Shown here: positions 60,280 through 64,000 of the stretch, one piece after another
Layout: every line of letters starts with the position of its first letter
Numbering within the stretch: position 1 is the stretch's first letter
NCBI GenBank assembly: GCA_964496695.1
Contig: CAZCBE010000009.1
Span: forward strand, 37,197-101,196
Length of the DNA: 64,000 nt
Direction of reading: 5' to 3'
From: SXTU01 sp964496695
GTDB lineage: Bacteria; Verrucomicrobiota; Verrucomicrobiia; Limisphaerales; SXTU01
The notes under the pieces: model-generated
Told to the model about the DNA's origin: nothing
What the model saw: the letters and a program-made list of their open reading frames with translations, nothing else
Database searches by the model: none
Translations under genes and position numbers: made by a program

Positions 60280-60451
60280 GGCAATAAACGCGGTGTAGCT
60301 AGCGGCAGCCAGTTCAATCCCCGCCGCCGCCGCCGTCAAACGAATCTTTGCTCCGTTCCAAAAGCTGACGCGTCACGCTTGCATTCTTTCCAACAGCGGC
60401 CCAATGTCCCCGACGCTTTTCACGCGGCGTTCAAAGAACGCCGATTTGCTA

Positions 60452-62026
60452 ATGAGCCAACAGCCCGAGACCGAACTGGATTTGGAATTGCAGCTTCTCC
60501 CCGCGTGGGCGAAGCAGAGCACCGACACAAACCGCTTTGCCAACTACCGTGGCGACGAGGAAGCCGGTGGCGGCGCGCGCCGTGGGCGCGGCGACCGCCC
60601 CTTCGGCGACCGCCCGCCTCGCCGGGATGGTCCCGGTGGCGGCCCTCGCCCGGGTGGCCCCGGTGGTCCCCGCCGCGATGGCGGGCCGCGTCGGGATGGC
60701 CCCGGCGGACCGCGTTCCGGGCCCGGTGGCCCGCGCTCAGGCCCCTTCCGCGGGAATCGCGATGACCGTCGTGATGAACCGCGCCGCGAAGCGCCCGCGC
60801 CGTTGCCGGACTTCGACGTGGACCTGCTGCCCGAGGAGAAGGGTGTCGAAGGACTCGCGCGCCAGATCAAGCTGACCGGCCGCGCCTATCCGATCTTCGA
60901 CATCGCGCATCTGATTCTCAAGAAGCCCGATCGCTTCACCATCACCTTCCGGGTGATCAAGACGGGTGACACCGTCGCGGCCCCGCTTTTCCTGTGCAGC
61001 CTGGATGACACGCTTTGGCTCTCCGAGGCCGAGGTCACGGCGCACCTGCTGAGCCGCCATTTCAACACCTTCTACTCCACGGAGAAGATCGCCGGCGAGG
61101 CGCCGAAGGGCACCTACACCTTTGTCGCCCAGTGCGGCATGAGCGGGATCATCCTCGGGCCGCCCAACTACCACGACTACCAGACCAAGCTGCACAAGCT
61201 GCATACCGAGCGGTTCAGCCGGATGCCGTTTGAAGCCTTCAAGGCCCGGGTCAAAATTGTCCGGGACGAGGCGGTCGTGAAGCAATGGGTCGAGGAATCC
61301 AGCGTCAAGACGGAGTTCACGGCGTTGAACGTCCCGGAGGCCCTCAAGTTCAACAAACGCGAGGAAGTGGAAGCCCATTTCAAGGCCACGCATCTGCCGA
61401 ACCTCTACAAGTCGGTCCCGTCCCACACCTTGGTCGGCGCCAATGTCGGCCATTCTTCGCCGGTCATCCGCCGCATCTTCAGCCTCGTCGTCGAGGATCA
61501 GGTGCGCTTCCCGCTGAAGTTGGTGAACACGCTCTGCACCCAGTTCAGCCGGCTCGGCCTGCAGTTCTTCAAGGTCAACAAGACGATCACGCACGTCTCC
61601 GTGGCCCGGCCGACGTATCTGGACATGGAGGCCACGCCGGTCTCGCCGAACCTCCGGCGGCTGATCGAGTTCATTGATGCCACGCCCAAATGCACCCGGC
61701 GCAAGCTGCTCGAAGCCCTGGCTCCCGCGCCGACGGTAATCGCCATTCCGGCTCCGGTGGAAGGCCAGCCTGCTGCCGCGCCCGCTCCTCCTGAACCGAC
61801 GGCCGAGCAGTCCGCCATCAACAGTGACCTGCATTGGCTGATCCATCAGGGGCATGTCATCGAGTTTGCCAACGGCCTGATCGAGACCGCCAAGCGCCCG
61901 CAGCCGAAGCCCGCTCCGGCCCCGAAGCCGGAAGGTGCGCCCAAGGCCCCGCGTCCTGATCGCCCTCCCCGCGCCGAGCGCCGCTATCTCCCGGTCTTTC
62001 TGGGGGTGCCCACCCTCGTGGGCTAG
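60452..62026 (+). CDS. Verrucomicrobial conserved protein with Arg/Gly/Asp-rich N-terminus
   Basis: 524 residues. Residues about 28-115 are dominated by Gly, Arg, Pro and Asp (GARRGRGDRPFGDRPPRRDG, FRGNRDDRRDEPRREAP), an RGG-like disordered region. The rest (about 120-450) is globular: ARQIKLTGRAYPIFDIAHLI, DTLWLSEAEVTAHLLSRHFN, TYTFVAQCGMSGIILGPPNY, KFNKREEVEAHFKATHLPNL. The C-terminus is again Pro/Ala-rich. I recall similar verrucomicrobial hypothetical proteins but no named family; nucleic-acid binding is suggested by composition only. Possible mixed-charge phase-separating protein. ATG 60452 is preferred to TTG-region upstream. Confidence 0.75.
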   Translation: MSQQPETELDLELQLLPAWAKQSTDTNRFANYRGDEEAGGGARRGRGDRPFGDRPPRRDGPGGGPRPGGPGGPRRDGGPRRDGPGGPRSGPGGPRSGPFRGNRDDRRDEPRREAPAPLPDFDVDLLPEEKGVEGLARQIKLTGRAYPIFDIAHLILKKPDRFTITFRVIKTGDTVAAPLFLCSLDDTLWLSEAEVTAHLLSRHFNTFYSTEKIAGEAPKGTYTFVAQCGMSGIILGPPNYHDYQTKLHKLHTERFSRMPFEAFKARVKIVRDEAVVKQWVEESSVKTEFTALNVPEALKFNKREEVEAHFKATHLPNLYKSVPSHTLVGANVGHSSPVIRRIFSLVVEDQVRFPLKLVNTLCTQFSRLGLQFFKVNKTITHVSVARPTYLDMEATPVSPNLRRLIEFIDATPKCTRRKLLEALAPAPTVIAIPAPVEGQPAAAPAPPEPTAEQSAINSDLHWLIHQGHVIEFANGLIETAKRPQPKPAPAPKPEGAPKAPRPDRPPRAERRYLPVFLGVPTLVG

Positions 62027-62163
62027 GGCTCCTGGCTTTCGGGAATTTCACGAACGCCAGAAGGCGATTGGAAGCACCGGCCCGCCGCCGTTGCTGCAAT
62101 CCCACAGCGGCAACGGTGACGGCCAAATAGGGCCGAAGCCCGCCTAGGGATGCCTTGGCCCGG

Positions 62164-62346
62164 GACGATGCAGTTGACGGAGCGCCGGCTTCCCAGCCGG
62201 CTTAGCCCAAACGGAGTTCAGAAGCCCTGCGCAGGGCAGGAGATTGGACGCACCGTTCAGTGCCTCGGCTTCGCCTTCGACAACGGCGCCATCGTTCGTC
62301 ACAGCACGGTAAGCCGGCTTGCAGCCGGCGCTCCGACTGCATCGTC
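62164..62346. repeat. Inverted repeat of the GCCGGCTTGCAGCCGGC type
   Basis: GACGATGCAGTTGACGGAGC followed by GCCGGCTTCCCAGCCGGCTTA (62164-62204) is inverted at TAAGCCGGCTTGCAGCCGGC to GACTGCATCGTC (62310-62346), arms about 38 bp with a few mismatches, about 105-bp loop. Confidence 0.8.
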
Positions 62347-62402
62347 CCCGCTTGGGGTGTAGCCCCGGTAGATGCATGTCCGGACGCAGCCGGGTCAGCA
62401 CG

Positions 62403-62434
62403 CCATAAGCGCTAACTTAAGTTAGCGCTTATGG
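62403..62434. repeat. Perfect 32-bp palindrome
   Basis: CCATAAGCGCTAACTT is followed directly by its exact reverse complement AAGTTAGCGCTTATGG, with no spacer. It lies 126 bp upstream of the S41-like gene. Confidence 0.9.
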
Positions 62435-62559
62435 ACCCCAGCCTGTGCCGCCCATGCTTGCTGCGGAGTTCGGGCATAATCGGGCGTGCGGCCGGAAAGG
62501 ATTTGCGACGGATTCACTGGCGGAATAGGGTGGGCCAGCCCTCCCACATGGGACCCATT

Positions 62560-63585
62560 ATGAAGCAACTGCTGCTGGCTGCGTTCCTGGCCATTTCGCT
62601 GGCTGATCTCTCTGCCGCGGGTCCGCCGCCCAAGTTTCACGAAGTGTTCGACCTCGTGCGGACCAATCTGGGGGGCGTAGCTCCAGTTGAGATTGAGCGC
62701 ACGGCGCTGGAGCAGTTCCTGCGGCTGATGGATGGCAAGGTCCTGCTCGAGGACAGCAAGCCGCCCACCCCGGTGGCTCCCACCGGACCAGCGCTGGGCA
62801 AGAGCGCAGTGTTTGACGAAATTTACGGCTACCTGCGCGTCAACCACGTCGGCCCCAAACTGGACGAAATGCTGCTCGCGGAATTCGCCAACTTGGGCGG
62901 GGCGAGGAAGCTTCGCGGGCTGATCTTGGACCTCCGCTATGCTGGCGGAGCCGACCAGAAGGTCGCCGCGCGCGTGGCGGACGCCTTTATCGCATCCGAG
63001 CGGGTGCTGCTCTCAGTGGAGGGCGAGGCGCAGAGTTCGACTGCAAAGACCAACGCGATCCTGCTCCCCACCGCTGTCGTGGTGAACCACCACACCAGCG
63101 GCGCGGCGGAAGTCCTCGCGGCGCTGCTGCGCCAGAACCAGGTGGGACTCCTCATCGGCACCGCCACGACCGGCGGCGTGCGGCAGTTCAAGGATTTCAC
63201 CCTCAGCACCGGCCAGCGGCTGCGCATCGCCACCGGCGAAACCAAGCTCGGCGATGGCCATGCCATGCCCGCCGCCGGCCTCCGACCGGACATCGCCGTC
63301 AGCGTGGGCCCGGAGGAGGAACGCGCCTTCTACGCGGAACCCTTCCGCCGGCTCGGTCAGGCGAGCGTCGGATCGAGCGCGGCAGGGAAAGGGAAGGACG
63401 CCCCGACTCGGCTCAACGAAGCCGAACTCCTCCGTCGCATGCGTGAGGGACAAAATCCCGATGGCGCACCTCCCGTGGTGAGCTCGCCGTCCGCCGCCAC
63501 TCCCCAGGTGCGCGACCCGGCGCTGGCCCGCGCGCTTGATTTGCTGAAGGGGCTGGCCGTGGTGCGCGAACTGCGGAAGCCCTGA
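62560..63585 (+). CDS. Secreted S41-peptidase-like protein with altered active site
   Basis: 341 residues. Signal KQLLLAAFLAISLADLSAAG. The C-terminal-processing-protease core is present: AVFDEIYGYLRVNHVG, LRGLILDLRYAGGADQKVAA, VVVNHHTSGAAEVLAALLRQ and LLIGTATTGGVRQFKDFTLS. In active S41 proteases the site reads like T/S-A-S-A-S-E with the nucleophile Ser three before the Glu; here the block is TSGAAE and Gly occupies that place. It may be a non-catalytic scaffold. No PDZ domain is seen. ATG 62560 is preferred over 62548 (MGPIMKQ). Confidence 0.75.
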   Translation: MKQLLLAAFLAISLADLSAAGPPPKFHEVFDLVRTNLGGVAPVEIERTALEQFLRLMDGKVLLEDSKPPTPVAPTGPALGKSAVFDEIYGYLRVNHVGPKLDEMLLAEFANLGGARKLRGLILDLRYAGGADQKVAARVADAFIASERVLLSVEGEAQSSTAKTNAILLPTAVVVNHHTSGAAEVLAALLRQNQVGLLIGTATTGGVRQFKDFTLSTGQRLRIATGETKLGDGHAMPAAGLRPDIAVSVGPEEERAFYAEPFRRLGQASVGSSAAGKGKDAPTRLNEAELLRRMREGQNPDGAPPVVSSPSAATPQVRDPALARALDLLKGLAVVRELRKP

Positions 63586-63679
63586 CCGGGGGTCATACAT
63601 TTCCGTCTGAAGCTCGGTCAATCAGTCAGGTCCGGCCCTCCCAACGGGCCATTATTGAAGGCAGGCCAACGCCGGATAG

Positions 63680-63900
63680 GGGTTCGTTCCGTTCGTTGGC
63701 CCGGCGCGAGGCTGCTGGCAACTGAAGCCTAGGCGGTCCAGCAGATGGCAGACGTGGCCGAGAGCAATACTTCACCCCACTCTGCTCCCGAAGCAGCCAG
63801 GCCAAGCGGGGCAGGGTCCAGACCTCGGTGGCGTGGCCGACTGCCATGGCCCCGTCCAGGATGGTCTGGGCCAGGTGATCTTCCTGCGCGCGGTCAGGCG
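63680..63900 (-). pseudogene. IS630-type transposase N-terminal remnant, frameshifted
   Basis: On the minus strand TILDGAMAVGHATEVWTLPR then LAWLLREQSGVKY is the helix-turn-helix start of IS630-type transposases, continued in another frame as GHVCHLLDRLGFSCQQP and in a third as RRANERNE. Two frameshifts make it non-functional. The catalytic part is not visible in the remaining sequence; the left side may have been deleted. Confidence 0.65.
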
Positions 63901-64000
63901 GCACTTCGGACTTGGCGGAACCGTTGCTGGCCTGCACCCACTTAGCCCGAACTCCGAAGTAGCTGGATAGTTTTGGAGGGATCGTGTCGTTGGCCTCAGA

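Larger units (their letters stand above)
62027..62559. other. Intergenic stretch dominated by repeats
   Basis: 533 bp. It contains an inverted repeat at 62164-62346 and a perfect 32-bp palindrome at 62403-62434. No gene is recognised. Start-like frames for the next gene at 62431 and 62548 exist but 62560 fits its signal peptide best. Confidence 0.55.

Overview
The window is about 64 kb of GC-rich DNA from what looks like a member of the Verrucomicrobiota, probably the Limisphaerales/Pedosphaera side (inference from gene content; no rRNA is present). Supporting evidence: a PSCyt-DUF1549-DUF1553 protein in an operon with a DUF1501 protein, secreted pseudopilin-like proteins with a GFTLIELL leader, Tat-exported sugar-isomerase-like TIM barrels, a DUF4838 protein and a verrucomicrobial-type large outer-membrane protein. 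Housekeeping anchors are sucA and sucB (2-oxoglutarate dehydrogenase E1 and E2), dprA, pdxA, aroE, hisG, a sufT-type gene and tRNA-Ser(GCU).

Layout. 1-11.1 kb: a truncated outer-membrane protein, an ABC-F ATPase, a pseudopilin, an M14-like deacylase and a minus-strand operon (PPC-domain protein, aldo/keto reductase, MFS transporter). 11.2-18.5 kb: ferredoxin, an IS5 remnant, sucA, a BON protein, sucB, a ferritin-like protein and a fused DUF3150/AAA remnant. 18.7-27.9 kb: tRNA-Ser, dprA, a DUF4838 protein, an SDR, sufT, pdxA, a formylglycine-generating-enzyme-like protein, a frameshifted TPR gene and an unknown AT-richer gene. 28.4-42.2 kb: one long minus-strand cluster running from a sugar-binding lipoprotein through GIY-YIG, aroE, a mutarotase-like protein, a sugar permease with an extra soluble domain, a 1581-residue PSD1 protein and a beta-propeller/metallo-beta-lactamase fusion to DUF1501; the last four are joined by start/stop overlaps. 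42.5-52.5 kb: a prolyl oligopeptidase, a HEAT protein, a VTT-like membrane protein, an apparently intact IS1380 element with 5-bp target duplication, an ACT-like protein, then DUF2203, TPR lipoprotein, a 33-residue COX24-like protein and hisG. 52.9-64 kb: a DUF5658-like protein, a double HbpS/GlcG protein coupled to an esterase, a second pseudopilin, two Tat-exported isomerase paralogues separated by a UPF0175/DUF3368 toxin-antitoxin pair, an arginine/glycine-rich conserved protein, an S41-like protein with a degenerate active site, and a broken IS630 fragment.

The most striking property is a dense population of palindromic (REP-like) repeats of at least eight sequence families. Some sit between converging genes where terminators belong. 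Others lie in frame inside coding sequences: at least seven sites in the PSD1 gene, a roughly 200-bp block inside an aldo/keto reductase, and copies in the N-terminal regions of an outer-membrane protein, an esterase and the metallo-beta-lactamase fusion. This resembles the Rickettsia palindromic elements, the best known precedent for repeats that enter genes and are translated, but here several unrelated families do it in one short window.
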